Source of the DNA: Bordetella genomosp. 13
GTDB lineage: Bacteria > Pseudomonadota > Gammaproteobacteria > Burkholderiales > Burkholderiaceae_B
Assembly (NCBI RefSeq): GCF_007679965.1
Contig: NZ_VEHL01000006.1
Span: 248,001-312,000, forward strand
Length of the DNA stretch: 64,000 nucleotides
Direction of reading: 5' to 3'
Made by a program: the position numbers and the translations under genes. The notes beneath the pieces were generated by a model. That model was not told the DNA's origin. It did no database searches and saw only the letters and a program-made list of their open reading frames with translations. This document shows, one piece after another, positions 26,543 through 37,558 of this stretch (within the stretch, counting starts at the first letter, position 1; each line of letters starts with the position of its first letter).

Positions 26543-27796
26543 ATGTCTGCTACTGCCGGTTATTCGACGCAGCGCAATCCCTTCGCCGGTGCGGCGCCCC
26601 TGGCGTATCGTCCGCTCAGCGCCATTGCCGCCACCACGGCCGGCGGCGTGCCGCAGTCCCGCATCAAGCGGGTGCTTGCCGAACTGGTGGCTCCCCTGCA
26701 GACCCTGCATGACCAGGGTCTGATCCGCGCCGACATCAGCATGCATTCCGTGGGGCTGGACGAGACCGGCCGCGCGCACCTGATGACGGTCAGCGGCCCG
26801 CCGTATACCGCCGAACCTCCCTCGGGCGTGCCCGAGCCCGGCTACGCGCCGCCCGAACTCTATGCCACCGGCCCGCAATGGCCGCGCGGCCCCTGGACCG
26901 ACGTGTACGCGCTGGCCGCGGTGGCGCATTCGCTGGTGACGGGCATGCGCCCGCCGCCCGCGTCCGAACGCATCAACGACGACGTGTACCGGCCGCTGGC
27001 CGATCGCGACCTGCCCAAGTACGACACCGGTTTCCTGCGCGCGCTGGACGTGGCGCTGGCCGTCGATCCGCGCAATCGTCCGCAGACCCTGGAAGAGTTC
27101 GCCCAGCTGATGGAAATTCCCGCCGCGCTGGTTGCCAGTTCTGCCGAGCCCCTGCCGCCCATGCCGCCGCCCGCGCCGCCCGCCGTGGTGCATGCCGAGC
27201 CGGCCCGCGCCGGCTGGCGCACGCTGCTGCTGGTGTTGCTGGTGCTGGCGGTGGGGGCCGGCGTGGGCGTGTACTGGTGGAACCGCTTCGCCACGCCGCC
27301 CAGCAGCCTGATCATCACGCGTTCGGAAGTGGCGCCGCCCGGCAGCCCGCACGCCAATGATCCGTCGCGCGGCGGCCAGCGCGCCGCGGAAACCGCCCCG
27401 CCCGCGGTCAACGACGGCGAGCCTCCCGAGCCGCCCGGCCTGGCGACACTGTCGGCGCGGGCGCTGGATGCGCAGACGCGCACGGCGGATGCGCCGGCCG
27501 CGCAGCCCGAAGCGGCCCCGCAAGGCGACGAGAAGGACGACGACGCCGAGGTGCAAGAGCCGCCCGCGCCCATCACCTCGCCGGTGCCGTGGGTGCGCGT
27601 GCGGGTCAACATCCATCCATGGGGCGAGCTGTGGGTCAACGGCGTACGGCGCGGGGTGAGTCCGCCGTTGAAGGAGATCCGCCTGCCGCCGGGCCAATAC
27701 AGCGTGGTGGTGCGCAATGCCAACCTGCCGCCCTACCGTGGCACGCTGACCGTGAGGGAAGGGCGTCCGGCCACGCTGTCGCACAGCTTCGACTGA
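26543..27796 (+). CDS. Membrane pseudokinase with C-terminal PEGA domain
   Basis: 417 residues. Residues about 20-195 resemble the C-lobe of a Ser/Thr protein kinase: a catalytic-loop position IRADISMHSV (61-70), an APE-like GYAPPE at 100-105, and DVYALAAV at 120-127 for the helix F aspartate. The N-lobe with the ATP lysine is missing, the catalytic-loop Lys and Asn are replaced by Ser, and no DFG is present, so it should not phosphorylate. A Pro-rich linker leads to one membrane helix (227-246). A disordered Pro/Ala/acidic stretch follows, then a PEGA-type beta domain (350-405, with IHPWGELWVNGVRRG). The topology is cytoplasmic pseudokinase, outside PEGA. It is convergent with the CHASE2 kinase gene. 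The role is unknown; sensing or scaffolding at the envelope is inferred. The start lacks a clear Shine-Dalgarno. Confidence 0.85.
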   Translation: MSATAGYSTQRNPFAGAAPLAYRPLSAIAATTAGGVPQSRIKRVLAELVAPLQTLHDQGLIRADISMHSVGLDETGRAHLMTVSGPPYTAEPPSGVPEPGYAPPELYATGPQWPRGPWTDVYALAAVAHSLVTGMRPPPASERINDDVYRPLADRDLPKYDTGFLRALDVALAVDPRNRPQTLEEFAQLMEIPAALVASSAEPLPPMPPPAPPAVVHAEPARAGWRTLLLVLLVLAVGAGVGVYWWNRFATPPSSLIITRSEVAPPGSPHANDPSRGGQRAAETAPPAVNDGEPPEPPGLATLSARALDAQTRTADAPAAQPEAAPQGDEKDDDAEVQEPPAPITSPVPWVRVRVNIHPWGELWVNGVRRGVSPPLKEIRLPPGQYSVVVRNANLPPYRGTLTVREGRPATLSHSFD

Positions 27797-27820
27797 AAAG
27801 CCCATGGCGGGCCGCCGCGG

Positions 27821-30154
27821 TCAGCGCGGACGGGCGATGTCGTCCTCATCGTCCGCCATGTCGGCGGGCAGGCTCAAGGTGAAGGTGGAGCCAGTCCCGT
27901 GCCGGCTGGATACCTGCACGCCGCCGCCGTGGCGCGTGGCCACCGTGTGCACGAACGCCAGGCCCAGGCCCGCACCCGCGGTATCCGAGCGGGTCGAGCC
28001 CACGCGAGAAAATGCCTGGAACAACCGCGGGACGTCCTCGGGTGCGATGCCCACGCCATCGTCGGCGACGGCCACCACCCAATGGGCGCCGTCAGCGCGC
28101 AACGCGGCGCTGACGTGGCCGCCCTCGGGCGTGTACTTGATCGCGTTGTCCAGCAGATTGTTCAGCGCGCGTCGCAGCAGGGCATGATCGCCGCGCACGA
28201 AAGCCTGCGGCATGTCCTGCGGCTCCAGGGCGATGCCGCGTGCCCGGGCCAACGCCCATACGTCGTCCATGGCATCCAGCACCAGCGCGGTCAGGTCCAC
28301 GCGCGTCTCGCCGATCTTCAGCGACTCGGCGCGCGTCAGGTGCACGAAGTCGTCGACCAGGCGCAAGGTGCGATGCGCCTGCTGCTCGACGCGCGACCAC
28401 GCTTCCCTGCCTTCCTCCGACTGCTGCAGGCCGCGGCTGAGATCCACCAGCGCCAGGATGGAGTTCTGCGGCGCGCGCATGTCGTGGGACACGAAGCGCA
28501 AGGTTTCTTCGCGCTTGCGCTCGGCCGCTCGGATCGCCGTGATGTCGCTGAGCGTCACCACGCTGCCGGCGAACGCGTCTTCGTCGTTGCGGATCGGCGC
28601 GCATTTCACCAGAAAGCTGCGGCCCGTGTAGTCGCGCACTTCCTGGTCCAGGCTCCAGGGCGCCTCGCGCTCGTCGGGATGCACGTCATGCAGCGCGCGG
28701 TTGATCTCGGCGCGCACCGTGGCGTCGGCCACGATCTTTTCCATCAACCACGCCGCGGGCTGGCCGTTGCGCGGCGCGCGCACGCCCAAGCCGCGGAAAT
28801 AATCCAGCGCCGCGCGGTTGCAGAATTGCAGGCGGCCGCCCGCATCGAACACCAGCGTGGCGTCCGGAATGCCGTCCAGGCTGTCGGCCAGGAAGCGGCG
28901 CAGGTTGCGCACGCGGGTCAGGGCCTGGCGCAGCTCGTCCAGCCGGTCCTCCACCGACCAGCTGGTGGCCAGCGCCAGCAGGCGGGCCTCTCCCATGATG
29001 GGTGGATATTCCTGCCGCAGGCGCTTGAGCTCGGAGTCCATGTGGCGCAGCACCGCTTCCTGGCCGCGCCAGCTCCATAGCGGATAGCTCAGCGCAAGCC
29101 CCAGCAGCGCGGCCGACGGGGCGAACCACAGCTGCAGGTAGCGCAACATCAGGAACGCGCCTGCCAGCACGGCCACCAGCATGACGCCCGTCAGCAGCAA
29201 CGCGCCGCGCGGCGGCAGATGCCGCAGGGCCAGGCACAGCAGCAGCACGGGCAGCGCGCAGGCGAGGGCGTTGAGCCAGGGAGCCGCGGGCTGTATCACG
29301 AGATCCTGCCGTGCTGCCTGCATCATGTTGCCCACCAGCTCCACGCTGGACATGCCGCCGGCCGGCGCGGAGCCCGGCGTCCGGTAGGTGTCGCCGCCGG
29401 TCGCCGCGGCGCGGCCCACCAGCACGTACTTGTCCTGGATCCAGGCGGCGGGCACGCGGCCCTGCAGCACCTGCAGGTACGACACCGAGCGCAGGTGGCC
29501 AGGCGGGCCCGAATAGGGGATGCCGCCTTCGCCGGAGCTGCCCAGTCGCCGGCCCAGGGTCCGCGCCAGCTCGGTCTCGCCGCCGATCTCCAGCATGGCC
29601 AGCGCCAGGTGCTGCCAGCGTTGCTCGCGCAAGCTGGTGCGCCAGACCGCCTGCCGGATGACGCCGTCGGTGTCGGTAGGCACGTTGACGAAGCCCACGC
29701 CGGCGGCCGCGCCGGCCAACTGGGACAACGGCTGCTCCAGCGACGTGGGGCGGGGCAGGGGCGTCAGCGATGCCGGCAGCACGACGCGGCCATGGCTGCG
29801 CAGGGCTTCGGCCAGCGCGACGTCGCCATTCGGGTCGATGTTGTCGTGTTCGCTCAGGCGGAAATCCAGGCCCACCGCGCGGGCCTCCTGCAGGCGTCCC
29901 AGCAGGGCGGCGTGCACGGCCCGGCTCCAGGGCCCGCGGCCCAGCGCCTCCACGGTCTGGGTGTCGATGGTGACCAGCAGGATGTCGTCCGAGGCCGGCC
30001 GTGCCGCGGCGATCACCGCGCGGTCGTAGAACGCCTGGTCGAAGCGGCCCAGGCCGTTCATCGAACCCAGCAGCGCTGCGATCAGCGTCAGGAAGCCGAC
30101 CAGCAGGGGCGCGGAATGGATGCCCAGGCGCAGCCGAGGATTGCCGCCCGGCAT
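27821..30154 (-). CDS. CHASE2-PAS sensor histidine kinase
   Basis: 777 residues. An N-terminal membrane helix (14-31) precedes a CHASE2 extracytoplasmic sensor (about 35-285, with the ILLVTIDTQTVEALGRGPW opening). Three membrane helices follow (293-311, 317-337, 342-360), then a PAS domain (about 420-540). The HisKA H-box is RFVSHDMRAPQNS with His557. The HATPase_c domain has an N-box NNLLDNAIKYTP (665-676), DDGVGI (G1) and GAGLGL (G2). All catalytic elements look intact. It is three bases downstream of its response regulator gene on the same strand, so the two form a two-component pair. The signal is unknown. CHASE2 kinases of this domain order are usually paired with OmpR-type regulators. 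Confidence 0.95.
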   Translation of the reverse strand: MPGGNPRLRLGIHSAPLLVGFLTLIAALLGSMNGLGRFDQAFYDRAVIAAARPASDDILLVTIDTQTVEALGRGPWSRAVHAALLGRLQEARAVGLDFRLSEHDNIDPNGDVALAEALRSHGRVVLPASLTPLPRPTSLEQPLSQLAGAAAGVGFVNVPTDTDGVIRQAVWRTSLREQRWQHLALAMLEIGGETELARTLGRRLGSSGEGGIPYSGPPGHLRSVSYLQVLQGRVPAAWIQDKYVLVGRAAATGGDTYRTPGSAPAGGMSSVELVGNMMQAARQDLVIQPAAPWLNALACALPVLLLCLALRHLPPRGALLLTGVMLVAVLAGAFLMLRYLQLWFAPSAALLGLALSYPLWSWRGQEAVLRHMDSELKRLRQEYPPIMGEARLLALATSWSVEDRLDELRQALTRVRNLRRFLADSLDGIPDATLVFDAGGRLQFCNRAALDYFRGLGVRAPRNGQPAAWLMEKIVADATVRAEINRALHDVHPDEREAPWSLDQEVRDYTGRSFLVKCAPIRNDEDAFAGSVVTLSDITAIRAAERKREETLRFVSHDMRAPQNSILALVDLSRGLQQSEEGREAWSRVEQQAHRTLRLVDDFVHLTRAESLKIGETRVDLTALVLDAMDDVWALARARGIALEPQDMPQAFVRGDHALLRRALNNLLDNAIKYTPEGGHVSAALRADGAHWVVAVADDGVGIAPEDVPRLFQAFSRVGSTRSDTAGAGLGLAFVHTVATRHGGGVQVSSRHGTGSTFTLSLPADMADDEDDIARPR

Positions 30155-30157
30155 CGG

Positions 30158-30877
30158 CTACCTGGCGTCGCCCGCGGCGCCGGCGTCCTCGGAAGCGACC
30201 AGATCGAGCCGGTATCCCAGCGCGTAGGACGAGGTCAGGCGCACCCCGTGTTGGGGACGCAATTGCAGCTTCTGGCGGATGTTGGACAGGTGCGTATCCA
30301 GCGTGCGCGAGGTCGCGGGGATCTCGCGGTTCCATACCCGCTCGGCCAGCACGTCGCGCGACAGCAGCCTGCCCAGGTTGCGGAAGAAAAGCAGCGCCAG
30401 TTCGTATTCCTTGGGCGCCAGCACGATCTTGCGCCCCTCCAGCTGCACGCTGCGCTCGCCGGGATCGATGCGGTAGGCCGCCACGGCGAACGCCGCGTGG
30501 GACGGCATGGCGGGCTGGGCGCGGCGCAGCAGGGCGCCCACGCGTGCCAGCAGCTCGGACGGCCGCAGCGGCTTGGGGATGTAGTCGTCGGCACCCGCCT
30601 GCAGGCCGCGCACCAGGTCTTCTTCCTGATTGCGGCTGGTGACGAAGATGACGGGAATGGCGAATCCGAAATTGCTGCGCAACTGGCGCACCACCTCGTC
30701 GCCGTCCATGTCGGGCAATTGCCAGTCCAGCACCACCAGGTCGTAGGCCTGGGCGCGCATGGCTGCCAGCAGGTCGAGGCTGAGCTGGAAGCTGTCGCAG
30801 TCGTACCCGGCGCCCCGGAGGGTCTGCTGGATGTGGCGGGCCTGGTCGAGATCGTCCTCGAGCGACGCGATCTTCAT
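30158..30877 (-). CDS. OmpR/PhoB-type response regulator paired with the CHASE2 kinase
   Basis: 239 residues from MKIASLEDDL; an open frame continues upstream but lacks homology and the start at 30875-30877 begins the receiver exactly. The receiver has the acidic pocket Glu7-Asp8-Asp9, phospho-acceptor Asp51 (VVLDWQLPDMDG) and Lys102 (DDYIPKPL), all intact. The C-terminal winged helix contains RDVLAERVWNREIPATSRTLD and a typical YALGYRL end. It should be activated by the CHASE2 kinase, whose gene begins 3 bp downstream. Targets are unknown. Confidence 0.95.
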   Translation of the reverse strand: MKIASLEDDLDQARHIQQTLRGAGYDCDSFQLSLDLLAAMRAQAYDLVVLDWQLPDMDGDEVVRQLRSNFGFAIPVIFVTSRNQEEDLVRGLQAGADDYIPKPLRPSELLARVGALLRRAQPAMPSHAAFAVAAYRIDPGERSVQLEGRKIVLAPKEYELALLFFRNLGRLLSRDVLAERVWNREIPATSRTLDTHLSNIRQKLQLRPQHGVRLTSSYALGYRLDLVASEDAGAAGDAR

Positions 30878-31125
30878 CGTTTTTGCGCTTTGGTCGGTGC
30901 GAGGGAGAGGTCGAAATCGCCGCAGCGATTCGCTTGCTTGCCGCCGATGATAACGCAAGCACTCCGTTACACAGCTGCTTGGTCGATACAAATGTCAATC
31001 ATTGCAAAGTTGACGGACCTTGACTGGATGTATCACGCAATGACCGGCCACACTGTGTCAATTGCGTTGTACAGGAACCGCATCGACACATGGCCACCGA
31101 TGCATACGGACTCAGCGAGATCAAA

Positions 31126-31833
31126 ATGAAGCAACTCAGCATTCTGATCATGACCACGGACGAACCCTACCGCCAGCGAGCGCTGGCGGCCATGGGGCAG
31201 GCTGGCGTGGTCGCTCGCGGGTGCGCGACGCCGCTGGAGCTGTTCGGCTTGCTGGAAGAGGTCGACTGCCACATCGTCGCGCTGGATCTGTCCGACCTGG
31301 GCGAACTGGGCTATGCCGTGATCACGCGGCTGCGTGGTGCGGCGGACCTGGGCATCGTGGTCACTGGGGCCCAGCTGACACTGGAAGCGAGGTTGCGCTG
31401 CCTGCAGAGCGGCGCCGACGCCTGCCTGCCGGCGCCTGTCGACGAGCGCGAGCTTGCGTGCGTGACCGTGGCCCTGGCGCGCCGGCTGCTGCCCGCGATC
31501 GCGGCCCACGTCGAACCGGGCCCGCCCACCGAGACCGGCCGCTGGGAACTACGCGACCAGGACTGGACGCTGATCGCGCCCGCGGGCGTGCACCTGTCGC
31601 TGTCCGCCAACGAGCGCCTGATCGTGCGGGCGCTGCTGGACCTGTCGGGCCGCTCCATCGGCCGCGCCGAACTGGCCGCCCAGCTGGCCAGCGAAGGCGA
31701 GGCGGGCCGCACCACCGGCGCCCGCAGCATCGACGTCATCATCAGCCGCCTGCGCCGCAAGGCCGAGCTGGCGGGCGTCACCCTGCCGATCCGCACGGTG
31801 TACGGTAGCGGCTATCTGTTCGCCAACCCCTGA
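31126..31833 (+). CDS. OmpR-type regulator with degenerate receiver domain
   Basis: 235 residues from MKQLSILIMTTDEP; an in-frame ATG at 31090 would add 12 residues. The C-terminal winged-helix domain is convincing (ELAAQLASEGEAG...RSIDVIISRLRRKAEL...RTVYGSGYLF). The receiver is not standard. The aspartate is kept (Asp54 in VALDLSDLGE), but the conserved Lys is replaced by Ala103 (CLPAPVD) and the N-terminal acidic pair is reduced to one Asp (MTTDEP). It may act without phosphorylation or respond to another input. It is divergent from the two-component pair, with about 250 bp between starts, and may be co-regulated. The target is unknown. Confidence 0.88.
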   Translation: MKQLSILIMTTDEPYRQRALAAMGQAGVVARGCATPLELFGLLEEVDCHIVALDLSDLGELGYAVITRLRGAADLGIVVTGAQLTLEARLRCLQSGADACLPAPVDERELACVTVALARRLLPAIAAHVEPGPPTETGRWELRDQDWTLIAPAGVHLSLSANERLIVRALLDLSGRSIGRAELAAQLASEGEAGRTTGARSIDVIISRLRRKAELAGVTLPIRTVYGSGYLFANP

Positions 31834-32291
31834 TCGCCCCCGGGCGCGGCCGCCCGGCCGCGTTGCTTTACCGCCACTTTGACAACAGTGCCCTTTTGAG
31901 CTAACCTCTCGGGCTCGCTACTTCATCTGCGCGAAAAGGCTCGCCAGCAGGTATCAGGGTTTACCCTAGCAGGGGTAAAAAGGCTTCCCGGAAGCCCTCC
32001 AGAATCTGCAAGACGGCTCATACGTCCCGCGCGCACCAAAACCTGGCTAGAAGCACCTCCCGGCTGCACAACCCGGGAGCGAAATCGACGACAGGCGTGC
32101 AGATGAATTGTCATGCTAGTTGTGCAAGATAAGTTCATGCATCCCCGCAAGGCCCGCTCTTTTACGTATGCGACGTTCGAGGCGGTTTAGTGCGTGAACT
32201 GCCTCCGTCCAGCGCCACGGCATCCGGCGCCGGAGGAGTCGCCAGTACTCCAAAGTACTTCCAGTGGTACGTAAAAGGGATTTCAAAGGTC
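31834..32291 (+). promoter_or_regulatory. str operon promoter and leader
   Basis: A 458-bp non-coding stretch. A GC hairpin (31840-31846 with 31851-31857) follows the regulator gene. A perfect -35 TTGACA (31879-31884) with a weak -10 TAACCT at 17 bp (31902-31907) is the best promoter for rpsL-rpsG-fusA-tuf. The remaining leader of about 380 nt contains a small hairpin GGCTTC/GAAGCC (31982-31996). No gene is seen. Confidence 0.5.
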
Positions 32292-32669
32292 ATGCCTACC
32301 ATCAGCCAACTCGTGCGCAAGCCGCGCGAAGTCAGCACCATCAAGAGCAAGAGCCCTGCGCTCGAAAACTGCCCGCAACGCCGCGGCGTCTGCACGCGCG
32401 TCTACACCACCACCCCGAAGAAGCCGAACTCGGCTCTGCGTAAGGTCGCCAAGGTTCGCCTGACCAACGGTTACGAAGTCATTTCGTACATCGGCGGCGA
32501 AGGCCACAACCTGCAAGAGCACTCGGTGGTTCTGGTGCGCGGCGGCCGTGTGAAGGACTTGCCCGGTGTGCGTTATCACATCGTGCGCGGTTCCCTCGAC
32601 CTGCAAGGCGTCAAGGACCGCAAGCAGGCCCGTTCGAAGTACGGCGCCAAGCGCCCGAAGAAGGCTTAA
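32292..32669 (+). CDS. rpsL: 30S ribosomal protein S12
   Basis: 125 residues from [12 protein letters not shown]; the frame is open further upstream but this is the conserved start. The decoding-centre loop [11 protein letters not shown] has Lys43, and [12 protein letters not shown] has Lys88, both the streptomycin-sensitive wild-type residues. S12 monitors codon-anticodon pairing. First gene of the str operon. Confidence 0.99.
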   Translation: MPTISQLVRKPREVSTIKSKSPALENCPQRRGVCTRVYTTTPKKPNSALRKVAKVRLTNGYEVISYIGGEGHNLQEHSVVLVRGGRVKDLPGVRYHIVRGSLDLQGVKDRKQARSKYGAKRPKKA

Positions 32670-32829
32670 GCAGCAAACCGCAGTAATCCGCAACGGCAAG
32701 CCGTTGTCGGACAGTGCAAACGTGCCGGCCCGATGCCGGGTGGCGCGGACCGTAAGGGGTCGTCCGAATGGGCGGCCGTGGCCGTGTAGATAGACACGGT
32801 TCAACTGAACAGACACAAGGAAGCAAGAA

Positions 32830-33300
32830 ATGCCCCGTCGTCGCGAAGTACCCAAGCGCGAGATCCTGCCCGATCCCAAGTTCGGCAGCGTCGAGCTCGC
32901 CAAGTTCATGAACGTGGTCATGCTGGACGGCAAGAAGGCCGTCGCTGAACGCATCATCTACGGCGCCCTCGACCAGGTCCAGAGCAAGACTGGCAAAGAG
33001 CCACTGGAAGTCTTCTCTCTGGCCATCAACAACATCAAGCCCATCGTCGAGGTCAAGAGCCGTCGCGTGGGCGGTGCCAACTACCAGGTCCCGGTCGAAG
33101 TGCGCCCCGTGCGCCGTCTGGCCCTGGCCATGCGTTGGCTGCGTGAAGCCGCGAAGAAGCGCGGTGAGAAGTCGATGGACCTGCGCCTGGCCGGCGAGCT
33201 CATCGACGCATCCGAAGGGCGTGGCGCCGCGATGAAGAAGCGCGAAGACACGCACAAGATGGCCGAGGCCAACAAGGCCTTCAGCCATTTCCGCTGGTAA
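32830..33300 (+). CDS. rpsG: 30S ribosomal protein S7
   Basis: 156 residues with the conserved [16 protein letters not shown] start and [11 protein letters not shown] block. S7 nucleates assembly of the 30S head and, in model bacteria, represses its operon. It is separated from rpsL by 160 bp and from fusA by 20 bp. Confidence 0.99.
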   Translation: MPRRREVPKREILPDPKFGSVELAKFMNVVMLDGKKAVAERIIYGALDQVQSKTGKEPLEVFSLAINNIKPIVEVKSRRVGGANYQVPVEVRPVRRLALAMRWLREAAKKRGEKSMDLRLAGELIDASEGRGAAMKKREDTHKMAEANKAFSHFRW

Positions 33301-33320
33301 ATCAACTGGACTAATCCACC

Positions 33321-35423
33321 ATGGCCCGCAAAACCCCGATCGAGCGCTATCGCAACATTGGTATCTCTGCGCACATCGATGCAGGGAAGACCACCACTAC
33401 CGAACGCATCCTGTTCTACACCGGCGTCAATCACAAGATTGGCGAAGTCCACGATGGCGCAGCCACCATGGACTGGATGGAGCAAGAGCAAGAGCGCGGC
33501 ATCACCATCACGTCGGCAGCAACGACGGCGTTCTGGCGCGGCATGGCTGGTAACTATCCCGAGCACCGCATCAACATCATCGACACCCCGGGCCACGTGG
33601 ACTTCACCATCGAGGTGGAACGTTCCATGCGCGTGCTCGACGGCGCCTGCATGGTGTACTGCGCGGTGGGTGGCGTTCAGCCCCAGTCGGAAACGGTCTG
33701 GCGCCAAGCCAACAAGTACGGCGTGCCGCGTCTGGCCTTCGTCAACAAGATGGACCGCACCGGCGCCAACTTCTTCAAGGTCTATGACCAGCTGAAGACG
33801 CGCCTGCGCGCCAACCCCGTGCCCGTCGTGATCCCGATCGGCGCCGAAGATACGTTCGCCGGCGTGGTCGACCTGATCAAGATGAAGGCCATCCTGTGGG
33901 ACGAAGCCAGCCAGGGCACGAAGTTCGACTACGTCGACATTCCGGCCGAGCTGGAAGGCGCCGCCGCCGAATGGCGTGAAAAGCTGGTCGAGGCGGCTGC
34001 CGAGTCGTCCGAGGAACTGATGAACAAGTACCTCGAGTCGGGCAGCCTGGACGAAGCCGAGATCAACCTGGCCATCCGCCAGCGCACGATCGCCGGTGAA
34101 ATCCAGCCGATGCTGTGCGGCACCGCCTTCAAGAACAAGGGCGTGCAGCGCATGCTCGACGCCGTCATCGACTACCTGCCTTCGCCCGTGGACATCCCCC
34201 CGGTCGACGGCATCGACGACGATGGCAAGGAAGTCACCCGCAAGGCTGACGACAGCGAGAAGTTCTCGGCGCTGGCGTTCAAGCTGATGAGCGACCCGTT
34301 CGTGGGCCAGCTGACCTTCGTGCGCGTCTACTCGGGCACCCTGAAGTCCGGCGACACCGTCCTGAACCCCATCAAGGGCAAGAAGGAACGTATCGGCCGC
34401 ATCCTGCAGATGCACGCGAACAACCGCGAGGAAATCAAGGAAGTTCTGGCCGGCGACATCGCCGCCGTCGTGGGCCTGAAGGAAGTCATCACCGGCGAAA
34501 CGCTGTGCGATGTCGACTCGCCGGTCACGCTGGAACGCATGGAGTTCCCCGAGCCCGTGATCTCGCAGGCCGTCGAGCCCAAGTCGAAGGCCGACCAGGA
34601 AAAGATGGGCCTGGCGCTGTCGCGCCTGGCGCAGGAAGATCCGTCGTTCCGCGTGCGCAGCGACGAAGAATCCGGCCAGACCATCATTTCCGGCATGGGC
34701 GAGCTGCACCTGGAAATCCTGGTCGACCGCATGAAGCGTGAATTCGGCGTGGAAGCCAACGTGGGCAAGCCCCAGGTTGCCTACCGCGAAACGATCCGCA
34801 AGACCTGCGAAGAGATCGAAGGCAAGTTCGTCAAGCAGTCGGGCGGCCGCGGTCAGTACGGTCACGTCGTTCTGAAGGTCGAGCCCCTGCCCCCGGGCGG
34901 CGGCTACGAATTCGTCGACGCCATCAAGGGCGGTGTGGTTCCTCGCGAATACATCCCCGCGGTGGACAAGGGTATCCAGGAAACGCTGCCCTCGGGCATC
35001 CTGGCCGGCTACCCGGTGGTGGACGTGAAGGTCACGCTGTTCTTCGGTTCGTACCACGACGTCGACTCGAACGAAAACGCGTTCAAGATGGCCGGCTCGA
35101 TGGCTTTCAAGGACGGCATGCGCAAGGCCAGCCCCGTGCTGCTCGAGCCCATGATGGCCGTTGAAGTCGAAACGCCGGAAGACTACGCCGGTACCGTGAT
35201 GGGCGACCTGTCGTCCCGCCGCGGTATGGTGCAGGGCATGGACGACATCATGGGCGGTGGCAAGGTCATCAAGGCCGAAGTCCCGCTGGCCGAGATGTTC
35301 GGCTACGCGACCAGCCTGCGTTCGCAAACGCAAGGCCGTGCCACGTACACGATGGAATTCAAGCATTACGCCGAAGCACCCAAGAACGTCGCTGACGAAG
35401 TCATCGCCGCTCGGGCCAAGTAA
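33321..35423 (+). CDS. fusA: Elongation factor G
   Basis: 700 residues. G1 is AHIDAGKTT (17-25), G3 [10 protein letters not shown]4 NKMD. The GTPase catalyses tRNA-mRNA translocation and, with RRF, ribosome recycling. Standard length and intact domains; it precedes tuf copy 2 in the str operon. Confidence 0.99.
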   Translation: MARKTPIERYRNIGISAHIDAGKTTTTERILFYTGVNHKIGEVHDGAATMDWMEQEQERGITITSAATTAFWRGMAGNYPEHRINIIDTPGHVDFTIEVERSMRVLDGACMVYCAVGGVQPQSETVWRQANKYGVPRLAFVNKMDRTGANFFKVYDQLKTRLRANPVPVVIPIGAEDTFAGVVDLIKMKAILWDEASQGTKFDYVDIPAELEGAAAEWREKLVEAAAESSEELMNKYLESGSLDEAEINLAIRQRTIAGEIQPMLCGTAFKNKGVQRMLDAVIDYLPSPVDIPPVDGIDDDGKEVTRKADDSEKFSALAFKLMSDPFVGQLTFVRVYSGTLKSGDTVLNPIKGKKERIGRILQMHANNREEIKEVLAGDIAAVVGLKEVITGETLCDVDSPVTLERMEFPEPVISQAVEPKSKADQEKMGLALSRLAQEDPSFRVRSDEESGQTIISGMGELHLEILVDRMKREFGVEANVGKPQVAYRETIRKTCEEIEGKFVKQSGGRGQYGHVVLKVEPLPPGGGYEFVDAIKGGVVPREYIPAVDKGIQETLPSGILAGYPVVDVKVTLFFGSYHDVDSNENAFKMAGSMAFKDGMRKASPVLLEPMMAVEVETPEDYAGTVMGDLSSRRGMVQGMDDIMGGGKVIKAEVPLAEMFGYATSLRSQTQGRATYTMEFKHYAEAPKNVADEVIAARAK

Positions 35424-35504
35424 GAGAACCGCCGCGGCCTTCATCCGAAGGGCGCGGCACCCCCAATATCCAAAGTCTCCTTGCAATCCAGAAGGATATA
35501 GATC

Positions 35505-36695
<1,191 letters not shown>

Positions 36696-36703
36696 GACCC
36701 TCT

Positions 36704-36727
36704 CGGGCTGGCAATCTCGCCAGCCCG
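36704..36727 (+). terminator. Hairpin between tuf copy 2 and rpsJ
   Basis: CGGGCTGGC (36704-36712) pairs perfectly with GCCAGCCCG (36719-36727), loop AATCTC. There is no T run, so it may be an attenuator or processing site rather than a full terminator. Confidence 0.45.
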
Positions 36728-36758
36728 GTCGCCGCACATTCGTTCTTTAGGAATCGTC

Positions 36759-37070
36759 ATGAAAAACCAGAAGATCCGCATCCGCTTGAAGGCTTTCGAT
36801 TACAAGCTGATCGATCAATCCGCCGCCGAGATCGTCGACACCGCCAAGCGCACCGGCGCCGTGGTCCGTGGCCCCGTGCCGCTGCCCACCCGCATCCGTC
36901 GCTATGACGTGCTGCGTTCGCCGCACGTCAACAAGACGTCGCGCGACCAGTTCGAGATCCGCACGCACCAGCGTCTGATGGACATCGTCGATCCGACCGA
37001 CAAGACGGTCGACGCGCTGATGCGCCTGGACCTGCCGGCCGGCGTTGACGTGGAAATCGCGCTGCAATAA
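36759..37070 (+). CDS. rpsJ: 30S ribosomal protein S10 (NusE)
   Basis: 103 residues with [20 protein letters not shown]10 is both a 30S head protein and the NusE antitermination factor that contacts NusG. It is normally the first gene of the S10 operon, but here rplC lies 5 kb away because a type VI module is inserted directly downstream. Confidence 0.99.
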   Translation: MKNQKIRIRLKAFDYKLIDQSAAEIVDTAKRTGAVVRGPVPLPTRIRRYDVLRSPHVNKTSRDQFEIRTHQRLMDIVDPTDKTVDALMRLDLPAGVDVEIALQ

Positions 37071-37093
37071 GCAACGCAAGCCATACCGATTGC

Positions 37094-37147
37094 ATGGCGC
37101 GCCAGTCGCGCCATGACCCCGCGGCGGACTTCATCGAAGTCCGCCGC
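37094..37147. terminator. Two hairpins between rpsJ and the PAAR gene
   Basis: ATGGCGCG (37094-37101) pairs with CGCGCCAT (37107-37114). GCGGCGGACTTC (37121-37132) pairs with GAAGTCCGCCGC (37136-37147). They lie between convergent genes and lack T runs, so they may stop transcription from either side only partly. Confidence 0.45.
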
Positions 37148-37222
37148 AGTCGTTTCCGGGTCTGGATCTTGTGCGGCGCCGGCCATGACGAGCAGGCCAT
37201 TGCCGGGCGCGGGCAGCCGCGC

Positions 37223-37513
37223 TCAGCCGCCGATGAACACGGTCTGCGAGCCTTCCGCGACCTGGCCGCCGCACGAGATCGGATCGCCTATCCTGCCGGC
37301 GGGCTTGCCGTTGATGAACACCGAACTGGAGCCCGCCGCCAGGCTGCGCGCGTGATCGGATTCGTTCGGGCGGGCGTGCGAGGCGAAGGGATCGCCTTCG
37401 CGCACCGCGGCGCGGCCGTCGATGCTGACGTCGGGCGAGGCGCCGATGCACGGCGTCGGCGGCGCCCCATCGTGGTCGGAGGCTTGGTCGTCGAGTCTTG
37501 CTGCGGCTGGCAT
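37223..37513 (-). CDS. PAAR-domain type VI spike-tip protein
   Basis: 96 residues. It starts MPAAARLDD, carrying the Pro-Ala-Ala-Arg motif, and has the repeats CIGASPDVSIDGRAAVREGDPF and SSVFINGKPAGRIGDPISCGG typical of PAAR. Such proteins cap the VgrG trimer with a zinc-bound tip. No extra toxin domain is attached. It is the last gene of the vgrG module, 45 bp after the preceding gene. Confidence 0.93.
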   Translation of the reverse strand: MPAAARLDDQASDHDGAPPTPCIGASPDVSIDGRAAVREGDPFASHARPNESDHARSLAAGSSSVFINGKPAGRIGDPISCGGQVAEGSQTVFIGG

Positions 37514-37558
37514 GGTCGTGTCGATATCCGGGGTTGGCCGTACGGACAGGCGCGGCGT

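Noticed and set aside
32292..32669. Streptomycin resistance allele in rpsL
   Set aside because: Lys43 and Lys88 are wild type; the rifampicin region of rpoB also looks wild type.
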